Below are positions 45,825-57,800 of a stretch of DNA of 64,000 nucleotides, in pieces. Made by a program: the position numbers and the translations under genes. Where the stretch lies: the NCBI GenBank assembly GCA_035771175.1, contig CM069608.1:14040019-14104018 (forward strand), in the 5' to 3' direction. Under the pieces are notes generated by a model. The model had not been told where the DNA came from, ran no database searches, and saw nothing but the letters and a program-made list of their open reading frames with translations. The first letter of the stretch is position 1. The number at the start of each line of letters is the position of its first letter. The DNA is from Paratinospora sagittata. Lineage: Eukaryota; Streptophyta; Magnoliopsida; Ranunculales; Menispermaceae.

Positions 45825-48800
45825 CTTGTACTATATCCTGCCTTCACGTTTGCTCCATGTAGCCCAATTAATTACATAATGAGCAGATCTGAGTTGCAAA
45901 ATGTACATGCTGGTTCTGCTTTGTGACTAATGGTTGTTTCATGGATTGTATCTGTTAAATACTAATAAAAGACACAAAGATGTAACGTGGTTCGGCTCCA
46001 AGGCCTACGTCCACGGGAGAAGAGAGAAAATATTTTCTTATTCTTGATAATGTCTTAATGGAGGGACACCATATATATAGACATGCAGGGCTATGCACAC
46101 ATATAGCTATAATTACAATTTTAGTAACTACTAAATAAAACGACTACTAAAATTATCATCTTTCCTTAAAGGAAATAAATCCTTAAAGGAAGTAAACCTT
46201 AAAGGAAATAAATCCTTAAAGGAAATAAACCTTAAAGGAAATAAACCCTTAAAGGAAATAAATCTCACAGATTTTGCTCTTCTCCACAACACTCCCCCTC
46301 AAGCTGGTGAATAAAGGTTTACCATTTCCAGCTTGGACACATTTGCTTGAAATGCAGTATGGTTTAACCCTTTAGTGAGCACATCGGCGAGCTGATTATT
46401 GGTAGACACATATGGAGTACAGATCAACCCACTATCAAGCTTCTCTTTAATAAAGTGTCTATCAATCTCTATATGCTTGGTTCGATCATGTTGAACTGGG
46501 TTATGGGCAATGCTAATTGCAGATTTATTGTCACAATAGAGTCTCATAGGGCCATCCCAGTGTATCTTCAAATCTGTCAAAATTATCTGCAACCATAATA
46601 GCTCACAAACCCTTGTGCCATTGCTCGGAATTCTGTTTCAGCACTAGATCTGGCCACTACATTCTGCTTTTTACTTTGCCATGTCACCAAATTCCCACCA
46701 AGAAACGTACAATATCCAGTAGTTGATCTTCTGTCAACTACTGAACCAGCATAGTCTGAATCAGTATATGCTTCAAGAACTCCTGTGTGTCGTTTAAATA
46801 AGATGCCCTGTCCTGGAGTCCCTTTAAGATACTGCAAAACGCGATTTGCTACTTGCAAATGAATATCTTTAGGGCTGTGCATGAACTGACTTATTACACT
46901 TACTGCATATGCAATATCAGGTCTTGTGTGAGAGAGATAGATGAGTCTTCCTACTAGTCTTTGATACATCTCCTTATTAATAGTCAACGCTTCTTCAGCT
47001 TCTCCAAGCTTGTGATTAATTTCAATAGGAGTATTCATTGGTTTGCATGCTAACTTCCCTGTTTCTTTAAGAAGGTCTGTAATGTACTTCTGGTGAGAAA
47101 TAAAGATTCCCTGTTTAGAGCGTGCCACTTCAATCCCTAGGAAGTATTTCAATCTCCCTAGTTCCTTGATCTCAAATTCCTTGGTCAAACACTGCTTCAA
47201 ATTTTGTCTCTCGTTCTCATTGTTTCCTGTCATGATGATGTCATCAACATACACTAATAGAGCTGTAACTCCCCCTGAATTCGAGTGCTTAATAAACAGA
47301 GTGTGATCTCTTTGGCTTTGTCTATATCCCATATTTGTCATTACTTTGGCAAACCGACCAAACCATGCCCTCGGAGATTGTTTAAGTCCATATAGGGCCT
47401 TTTTCAATTTACACACTTTATCAGTGGTGCCAAATCCTGGAGGCACTTCCATATAGATTTCTTCTTCTAAATCCCCATGTAAAAATGCATTCTTTACATC
47501 AAATTGTTGCAGATCCCAGTCATAATTAGCTGCCAATGACAAAAGAAGTCTCACAATATTCATTTTTGCAGCCGGAGCAAATGTATCTTGATAGTCCACA
47601 CCATATGTCTGAGTATATCCTTTGGCTACTAATCTTGCCTTGTAGCGCTCTAGGGACCCATCTGCTTTGTATTTTACTGTATAAACCCATGAGTTGTATG
47701 TATGAAATATATTGGGAGAATTGGTCATGTGATCAGTAGCACTAGAATCTATAACCCAAGAGTTAGCAAAAGACTTGTCCGAGACGTTAAATCCAATAGA
47801 AATAAGAAAGTTACCTAAATGGGCCAATGAACAGGTACCTGAGGGTTTGTCCAGTGTGCAAAGCAAAGATTTCAATCTTTCAATGTCGTCTTGGCTGAAT
47901 TCGTCTGGCACCGGGGAGTCTGCAACTATTTGTTCGGTAGACAGATGTGCTTGTCCACTGGTCTTCTGCTGTCCTCCTTTGTAGCCCCATTCTTTACTGG
48001 AAGTTGAAGGCTTTCCATGAAGTTTCCAACACTTCTCCCTAGTATGTCTAGTCTTCTGACAATAAGTACACCATAAATTGTCCCTATTGTCTCGATTTGG
48101 GACCTTTGCCGATTCAGCACGCGGAGTGTGTATCTTCTGATCATTTCCCCGATTGGCAACCATAGCTGAGCCTTCCATCTTCTGAGGTGTGAGCATAACA
48201 CTTCTTCTGTTTTCTTCAGTCTGCATCGTTTCGGAAGTAACTGACATTTTTCTTTTTCCCAGGAGCTGCAGATGGCGATGGAGATTAGAGAGATGTAGTG
48301 ATGCAGTGATGCGCAAAAGAGATATGTGAGAGAGATGCGTGAGAGACGACGAAGATCAGTAGCAACGTCAAAGATCAGCAATGGTGGGTTCGAGCAGCAA
48401 CGACTGAAACACGGTAGCAATGGAGACGAAGGCGTCGACGACAATTAAGATATCGACAGTGCCGATGAGGAAGACGCAGTAGTCGATGGTGATATAGTAG
48501 CAGTGATGAAGACGTACGCACCAATCAGCAACACGAATAATGGCGATAAAGGCCAACGAGGAAGGTTCCAGCAATGAAGGCCAAAATAAAATAATTTCGA
48601 CGATGAAGGTCGGAAGAAAAGAAAAATTTTCCAGTTGTACGAGCTTAAAGCTCTGATACCATGTTAAATACTAATAAAAGACACAAAGATGTAACGCGGT
48701 TCGGCTCCAAGGCGTACGTCCACTGGAGAAGAGAAGAAATATTTTCTTATTCTTGATAATGTCTTAATGGAGGGACACCATATATATAGACATACAGGGC

Positions 48801-51800
48801 TATGCACACATATAGCTATAATTACAATTTTAGTAACTGCTAAATAAAATGACTACTAAAATTATCATCTTTCCTTAAAGGAAATAAATCCTTAAAGGAA
48901 ATAAATCCCACAGATTTTGCTCTTCTCCACAACAGTATCACATCATAATTAAACATTCTTCTTGGCTCATTGAACTATTCTATAGGCATAACTTAATAGA
49001 GGATTATAGACACATAGTATACTAGCTAATTGTGCTGCCTCATTAGTCATCATTGCAAGGTACATCTTACATTTATCCTCCTGTTCACTATAGTATTCAC
49101 TATGCTGTACTTGTCTTGACTTGATAATTGTTTTGATTTAAGATTGTGGAAGCTAAAGTTCATCAATTGGATTTTACACAAGAGCGCATCACATTGTCGG
49201 TGAAGGAAGTTACGGTAGTAATCCATGTTTAAACCCACCTTTGTCCTCTGCCCTGTTTCCTTCTTGTTGTAAGAATAATTTTAATTTCAATTCTTAAAAA
49301 TTGGATTTTTCTCTAACAGCCTGATCCATTGATTGAGGCCTTGGAATCTGTAATTGGAGATGGCAACTCTTTGGATGGTAGCATCGACAAAGCGAAAGAA
49401 GATATTGAGGTTCTTGATTCCATCCTTTTAGTTTGCTTGTGTTTATTTTTAAATCTCTTTTTGTTAGTGCCGTGCATTAGATGGAACTCTTTTTTTTTTT
49501 CTTTTTTCTCTGCATGTTCTTTTATTCAGTTTTTTGAGATCAAAGGTAGAGAGATGCACTGGTATGAAAACTCATATTTTCTTCTAGTGAATGCAAAACA
49601 AATACATTATAAAATGTTAAGTTGCTCACTCAAAAAATATAAAGTTGTAAAATTTGAGAGAAAAATCTGTTCTTCTCATTAAATCATGTAGGCTTACAAC
49701 AATTTATAGATGTACAAGATAAGAAACAAAAGAATCTAAAATTCAAAATCTACAAGATCAAAACTGTACAGCTAGTATAATCCCATATTTCTAGGAACAA
49801 CAAATCTCCTATTAAAACTAAAATTATCTGATCTGATAAGGACAGATTTGGTGGAATTCAATTCGGATTTCCAACAAAATCTGGATTTCCAACACTCCCC
49901 CTCAAGCTGGGCTAAAGATATCGTGCATGGACAACTTGTCGACTAACTTATCAAATTGCTTCTTGGCCAACCCCTTAGTATATCAGCCACTTGTTCTCCC
50001 GTAGGAAGATAAGGCATGCAAATCGTTCCACGGTCTAATTTCTCGTTTATGAAATGTTTGTCAACTTCCACATGTTTGGTCCTATCATGAAGAACAGGAT
50101 TATGAGCAATAGCGATAGCTGATTTATTATCACAATAAACCTTCATAGGCAGGGAACTGGTAACCTTTAATTCTTCTAGTAGACGCTTTATCCAGATCCC
50201 TTCACACACTCCATGAGCAACTGCTCTATACTCAGATTCTGCACTACTCCTAGCAACCACACTTTACTTTTTACTCCGCCAAGTGACTAGATTACCTCCA
50301 ACAAAGGTGCAATAACCGAATGTGGATCTTCTAGCAGTAACACTCCCAGCCCAATCAACATCCGTGTAGATTTCCACTTGTAAATGCCCATTTTTCTCGA
50401 ACAAAAGCCCTTTACCAGGAGTCCCCTTGAGATACTTCAAAATTCTGTACACAGCATTGAGATGATCTTGGCTTGGTGAGTGCATGAATTGACTCACTAG
50501 GCTATCAACAAAGGCTATGTCCGGCCGTGTGTGTGACAAGTATATTAACCTCCCAACTAACCGCGGGTACCTCTCTCTATCCACTATCTCCTCAGCTCTT
50601 GCAGGCTGTAACTTTGTGTTTGGTTCCACAGGAGTCTCCACAGCTTTACTCCCAAGTAGTCTAGTCTCCTCCAATAGGTCAAGGACATGTTTCCTTTGGG
50701 ACATAAAAATTCCTTTCTTGGATCTTGCAAATTCCATTCCAAGAAAATATTTTAGTTTCCCTAGGTCTTTTACTTCAAATTCTTGCGCTAGAACTTTCTT
50801 CAACCTCTCAAGCTCCGTATGGTCGTCACCTGTCAAAATTATATCATCTGCATAGACTATTAAAATGACAAGTTTCTTATCCTTTGAGTGTTTAAAGAAA
50901 AGTGTGTGGTCTGCTTGGCTTTGAGAATTACCTTGATTTTTTACGGCTCTTTCAAACCTCCCAAACCAGGTTCTAGGGGACTGTTTGAGTCCATAGAGAG
51001 ACTTTTTAAGTTTGCACACCTTGCCTCTCCCTAAATCTTCTTCAAATCCAGGTGGTAATTGCATAAAGACTTCCTCCTCCAAGTCTCCATTTAGGAAAGC
51101 GTTCTTAATGTCTAGCTGGTACATTTGTCAATCCAAATGTACAGCAAGTGAGATTAAAACCCGAATAGAGTTAATCTTGGCCACAGGAGCAAAGGTCTCT
51201 TGATAGTCAATCCCCAAAGTTTGTGTAAAACCTTGGCAACTAACCTCGCCTTATACCTTTCCACACTTCCATCGGCCTTACATTTAATGGTAAAAACCCA
51301 TTTACATCCGACAACCTTCTTTTCTCTCAGAAGTTCAACAAGGTCCCATGTACCACTCTTCTTGAGAGCATGCATTTCCTCCAACACTGCTGATTTCCAA
51401 TCCGGGTTCTTAATTGCTTCCTGAATGGTTCTCGGAATAAAAGTTTTAGAGAGATTTAGGGTAAAAGCTCTATGTTTCTCAGAAAGTTTAGTGTAAGACA
51501 GATATTTTGCAATAGGATGTGTAGTGCAGGTTCTAACACCTTTCCTAATGGCTATGGGAACATCAAGATCTGAAATAGGAATAGGATTAGTGTTTGAGAC
51601 AATACCAGGATTTTGAGCCATCAGGAGAGATGATTGATCTTGTTGACCATTAGATAGATGATCTCCACCATTTGAATGAAATTTCCTTCTTGTATAAAGA
51701 CATAGTTCAGGTTGATGTTGCTCTTGTACTTTTTCTCCCCCTGTTTTTGATTCATTAGAGTCCGACAATGATAAACTAGTGTTCCCTTTGTTTCCATTAT

Positions 51801-54800
51801 TTTAAATTTCTGTTTCAAAGAACATACTTGCGGTAGGATTATTTTGAGTTTGTCAAAACTGATCTTCATTAATTCTTTCCCCCTGAAGAGAAGTTTTGTC
51901 AAAAAATGGTTGGTTTTCGAAGAAATTGACACCCATACTAACATATGTTTTGTGTGTAGCTGGATTATAACATTTGTAGCCTTGTTTATTGGACGCATAC
52001 CCTAGAAAAACACATTTTTCAGCTCTTGGTTCAAGTTTAGATCGAAGGTGACTGGGAACATGAACAAAAACAGTACTTCCAAAAACTTTTAGGGGTAAAT
52101 CAGATGCTATTCGATTTCCTGGAAAAGTTGTGGTGAGACTTTCTAAAGAAGTCTTATAATTTAAAACTTTTGAAGGCATGCGATTAATAAGATAGCATGC
52201 AGTAAGAAATGCATCCCCCCACACAAATATTTTGGGACATTCATTGAAAACATTAGTGCACGAGCAACCTCAAGCAAGTATCTATTTTTTCTCTCGGCAA
52301 TACCAATTTGTTGAGGGGTTTCTCGGCAAGTAGATTGATGGATAATTCCTTTTTCAGTTAGAAAACTCCCTAGGCATTCATTATAAAAATCCATTCCATT
52401 ATCACTTCTTAAGATTCCAATGTTTGTCTGAAATTGATTGGCAATCATTTGATAAAAAAATTTGAATTAAGTGTCCCACTTCAGCTTTAGAGTTCATTAA
52501 ATATAGCCAACAAAGGCGGGTATGATCATCAATGAAAGTAACAAACCATCGTTTTTCAGAAATAGTTGAAATTCTAGATGGGCCCCAAACATAACTATGA
52601 ATAAGATAAAAAGGTTTGGAGGCTGAATATGGTTTTATTTGAAAAATAGAACGATGAGTCTTAGATAGCAAACCAAGGTTCGAAACTTCAATTTCGCCCG
52701 ACACTTCGACCTTTAAAAATCAGAATTAATTCGGGAAAGTTTGAGAAGTCTTGGAGAATTATTGTAAAAATTCGCCAACTTAGAGAAGTTTAAAAAATTT
52801 CTATATAGATGTTAAAATATGCATAATTACTATTAGAAATGATGAAAACAAACATAAATAGATACTTTTCACATATAAAAGTATAAATATAATCGGTTGA
52901 AACATGTGTTTTTATATTAACATTGTTTAACGCACATCCAAGGATCGAAAATTCGATTTCAACTTGACTTCGGTCACTTGAAAATTGGAATTAATTTGGA
53001 GAAGTTTAATTTAACATGGAGAATTTTTTTAAAAATTTCTTAATTAGAGAAGTTCAGAGAATTTTTTTATATATGCTTAAATATATAGATTTATTGTAGT
53101 ATAAGCTAAAAAACTAATATAAATAAACACTTTTAATTCATAAAAATACCAATAAGTGACCTAACAAATCAATCTTATTAATTGGGTTGATGAATTTGAA
53201 ATAGTGGCTTTTGGTCTTAATTTATTTTCTTTGTTTTGATATTTAGTTTTTTGGTGGCTTGCTTCTCAACCACATACTTTGCTAGTTTGAATCCCACCAT
53301 GCTTAATTTATTAGTTTATTATTTAAATGTATTGTTTTTTAATCTTGTTTCATAAGAGTTAACTAAAAGAAGATGGCTTTGGAAACTTTTTTAATTTATT
53401 TTTAAGTTTTTTTCTTATTTCAACTTTATTTATTTATTTTTTTGCTTCTTTTCTTCTCTTTTTGGTAAAGCATATCCCATAAACTACATAATTTGTTAGC
53501 TTATTAAATTATTTTTTAAAATCTATATTGTTATGTTGGTTGATGAAGTTGAAAATAATACATAATTATTGATATTTTTTTTGTTTTTATTAATGAAATA
53601 ACATTTTTTTACTTCTTTGTCAAATTTCATCGAACTTTGTTGAATTTTATCAAATTTTGTCGAATTTTTTCAAATTTCTTGTCGAATTTTTGCATTTTTG
53701 AATTGAAAAATAGAAATTTTATTGAAGTTCATCGAATTTTGTCGAATTTTATCGAACTATTTGGGCGAATTTTTGTATTTTTTATTTTACATCCACTTCG
53801 CACTTCGATGGTAAAAAAAGAGAAATAATTTGTAGAAATTTGTCGAATTTCGGAGAATTTTCAAACCATGTAGCAAACAAGTTTCACAAATAAGAGAAGT
53901 ATAATCCACCCATTTAAACAAACTAGGAAACAATCGCTTTAAATAAGGGAAACTAGGGTGCCCTAGTCTAAGATGCCAGAGCATTATTTGATCATGAACA
54001 GAGATTGAACCCAAAGTACCAGTCAAGCCATCAGCTTGTTTATTTTCGGAAGGACTTCCATTGAATAATAGAGACCGTCCACTAGTTCAACACTGCCAAT
54101 CATCCTCCTCGATGTTAGGTCCTGAAATTCACAATGGGATTCAAAAAATAGGACAACAACAATTAGAATCACGGGCTAATTTACTGACTGACAAGAGGTT
54201 ACATACTAGGTTTGGTACATGTAAAACAAATTTTAATGTAATGGATGAAGAGAGGATAACAGAACTTGTACTAGCTATAGAGGAGTGACTACCATCAGCA
54301 ATCCTAACTTTCTTATGACCAGAACGAGGTGAATAGGTCGTAAATAAATGAGAAGTACTAGTCATATGATCTGATGCACCAGAATCTATGATCCAAGGTG
54401 CAGAAATAAACCTAGAGTAACCTAGATAAGGACTACCTGTTTGAGCAAGAGAACCAACAGGTGTGCTGGTTGTTGGATTGGATTTCAACAATTGAAGGAT
54501 TTGATCCATTTGCTCCTTAGTGAAAGTAGTGGCCTGGGATACATTGTGTGCAGCAAGTGACCGAGTATTGGAGTTGGAAGACTCCCCAAGTTTAGTAGTC
54601 CTTCTCTCGAAAGGTTTTCAATCAGCCGGTTTTCCATGGAGTTTCCAACAAGTCTCCTTGGTATGACGCGGTTTGTTACAATGTTCACACCAAACTCTCG
54701 GCTTGTCCTCTAGGCGGCGTGGATTACTAGGATTTCGACTAGTAGCAGCTGCAACAGACAAGGCAAAATTTTCAACATTTCCGCCAATAGACTTCTTTCC

Positions 54801-57800
54801 GAGCATCACCCCCCTGTGACTCTCCTCAAGACGCACCTCGGAAAAAACTTTGCCAAGGGATGAAAGGGGTTGACGACCAATGATTTGCCCACGAACCTCA
54901 TCAAACTCGACATTGAGGCCAACAAGGAACTTGAATATGTTGTCGCTTTCAACCATTTTCTTGTGATGATTAGCATCCTCTGGACATTTCCATTCATAAT
55001 TGTTGGAAAGGTCCAGGTCTTGCCAAAGACCTTTGAGAAGGTTAAAGTACTTAGAGACTGAATTGTCTCCTTGACGAACATCGCCAAGTTTCAGCTGAAT
55101 TTCAAAGATTTGAGACTAATTACCCAAGTCGGAATACATTTGGGTAACATTGTCCCACAATTCTTTTGCAGTGGAATAGCACATATAATTCACACTTATC
55201 TCCTCCTCCATAGAGTTAACGAGCCATGCCATCACCATAGAATTTTCGGCATCCCAAGTCGAATAGGTCTAATCAGTCTTTGCTGGATTTGGTTTCTCAC
55301 CGGTCAAATAGCCTATCTTTCCCCTGCCCCGAATGTACATGCGGACAGATTGAGACCAACGAAGGAAGTTAGTCCCATTATGGCGGATGGTGGTAATCTA
55401 AACTGAATGTGAGTGTTCAGATTGATGAAGCTTTGATGAGGCAGAGTAAGAGGAAACAATAGAGGTAGTCTCGGACTGGTTGTCAGACATGTTGACTGAG
55501 CAAAGAGAATTGAAAATGAGCTAAGATGCCGGAGAGGAAAAACAGAGGAGGTTGTAAAGAAGCTCCTAGGTCTTGGATTAGGGTGCCTTTTAGGCTCTGA
55601 TACCATGTAAAATTTGAGAGACGTTCTTCTCATTAAATCATGTAGGCTTACAACAATTTATAGATGTACAAGATAAGAAACAAAAGAATCTAAAATTCGA
55701 AATCTACAAGATCAAAACTGTACAGCTAGTATAATCCTATATTTCTAGGAACAACAAATCTCCTATTCAAACTAAAATTATCTGATCTGATAAGGACAGA
55801 TTTGGTGGAACTCAATCTGGATTTCCATCAAAAGTAAATATTATGAGTTTGCAGTTTAATGTGACGCATGATGATATGTTGTTTACTTGGTTGGGCATCC
55901 CTTTTGTATTGCATAATGATAGGGGAGTAAATTGGTTCGGTTGCTTACTTGCTTTTCTGTAGGAATGCAGATTCAAAATCACTAAATTATAGTTCATGAT
56001 TCAGTTCAATCGAAAATATTTGAATATGCTACAGAGTATTTTTGCTATTTTTTTATTATTATTCTTTAATAGGACCTATGGGGGGTAGTTTTGTCTTTTT
56101 GTTTCACTCATATTTGAATATGTGGCATCTAGGCCCAATTATTATATATTTCCACAGTGATCTACTAATTCTGTTGGCATCGTTAAGCCTCCTATGATAT
56201 GCTTTGCTTTTTCTTCTTATTCTCTTTCATGCTTTTTAGGAGTTCTTGGACATAGGATAATTTTATTGATCTTCTTTAGATGATCCATGAATGATAAAAA
56301 TATGTTTTCTTTTGCAAGTTTTACCACTGATGATTTTGTGCGTATGTTGTAAAATATATTACTAATATCAAGTTGGATGAAAAAATTATTATCACGCAAA
56401 CCAACCATTTATCATTTTCTTCAGGGTTGGAAAAGTTAAGGTATATACTTGATTGTCCTTATAATAGGGAAAAACAAGTATACTTAATGTTTTTAGAAGA
56501 TTGGCTAGCTAAGAACTAGCCAAGAATTCTACCACGGTATGCTTGTGGAATAGCGTGGAACCTTGAGTGTGATTGCTGATGTTCATTGTTTAGATATACA
56601 AATAAAATTTAGGTTTTTTAAAGATGTATTTGTTGGAATTAGAAATAATCTAGATTATATTTTGTTAGAGTTTGTGTCTAATTAGGAATTTGAGATGTGT
56701 CGAATTAGAAGGTTGAAAAATTAGAAAGTAGAGTTTGTGTTAGGTTGAGAAATTAGAAGTTACTTATTGTAAGAGTTTAGGAATTAGATTTGGGTGCTTA
56801 TAAATACACCTGTAGGTTGTAACACAAGTTTAAGAGTGAATAAAGCTAGAAATTTGTTTTGCTCTAACAATGGTATCAGGGTATTGTTGATCGTGGGTTG
56901 AGTAAGTTACAGTTGCCCCGCGAATTAGAAGGTTGAGAAATTAGAAGTTACTTATTGTAAGAGTTTAGGAATTAGATTTGGGTGCTTATAAATACACCTG
57001 TAGGTTGTAACACAAGTTTAAGAGTGAATAAAGTTAGAAATTTGTTTTGCTCTAACAATGGTATCAGGGTATTGTTGATCGTGGGTTGAGTAAGTTACAG
57101 TTGCCCCGCGAATTAGAAGGTTGAGAAATTAGAAGTTACTTATTGTAAGAGTTTAGGAATTAGATTTGGGTGCTTATAAATACACCTGTAGGTTGTAACA
57201 CAAGTTTAAGTGTGAATAAAGTTAGAAATTTGTTTTGCTCTAACAATGGTATCAGGGTATTGTTGATCGTGGGTTGAGTAAGTTACAGTTGCCCCGCGAA
57301 TTAGAAGGTTGAGAAATTAGAAGTTACTTAATGTAAGAGTTTAGGAATTAGATTTGGGTGCTTATAAATACACCAGTAGGTTGTAACACAAGTTTAAGAG
57401 TGAATAAAGTTAGAAATTTGTTTTGCTCTAACAATGGTATCAGAGTATTGTTGATCGTGGGTTGAGTAAGTTACAGTTGCCCCATGTATTGCTCTGTGTT
57501 GCCGGCACATTGAAGATCGTTGTTGTGGCTTTATCAGTGTCGTGGGTAGGAGAAGCGCACTGTGGGTTGCTCTAGGAAGTGCTATTGTCTGCGATTTCTT
57601 GGAGCGGTGAAAACGAAGAAGAATATATCAAAACCAAATCAGAGATTTGGTTCGTAAGTGAGGGAGTGGTAAATTGGTGTTGTGGATTGGTGTAACTTAG
57701 TTAGTTATCCAACGCTTTTGTTTTTGTTTTTGTTTTTTTATCTACGTGAGTTCAGATGAGTTCAATGGCTCCTTCTAATGGACTGAATCAACCTTCACTA

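Larger units (their letters stand above)
45953..48934 (-). mobile_element. Young internally deleted Copia element in intron 9
   Basis: The 5-bp duplication GTATC lies at 45948-45952 and 48935-48939. LTRs are 45953-46291 and 48662-48934, running TGTTGTGGAG to ATTTAACA in element orientation. The primer site TGGTATCAGAGC is at 48661-48650 and the polypurine tract TTGAGGGGGAG at about 46302-46292. At 2982 bp it is much shorter than a full Copia: most of Gag, the end of protease and all of integrase are missing. It lies antisense to the host gene. Where alignable, the LTRs differ at roughly eight or nine sites, so the insertion is fairly recent. Confidence 0.95.
49646..55830 (-). mobile_element. 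Copia element in intron 11, carrying a nested hAT-type element
   Basis: The 5-bp duplication AAAGT lies at 49641-49645 and 55831-55835. LTRs are 49646-49894 and 55606-55830, with primer site TGGTATCAGAGC at 55605-55594 and a polypurine tract (TTGAGGGGGAG) next to the left LTR. The 6185-bp length falls to about 4980 bp, a full Copia, after removal of the 1197-bp nested element and its 8-bp duplication. It is antisense to the host gene. Confidence 0.95.

Noticed and set aside
47536..47984. Plus-strand frames opposite the intron 9 Copia
   Set aside because: They are antisense shadows of the Copia RT/Gag frame; the protein family signal is entirely on the minus strand.
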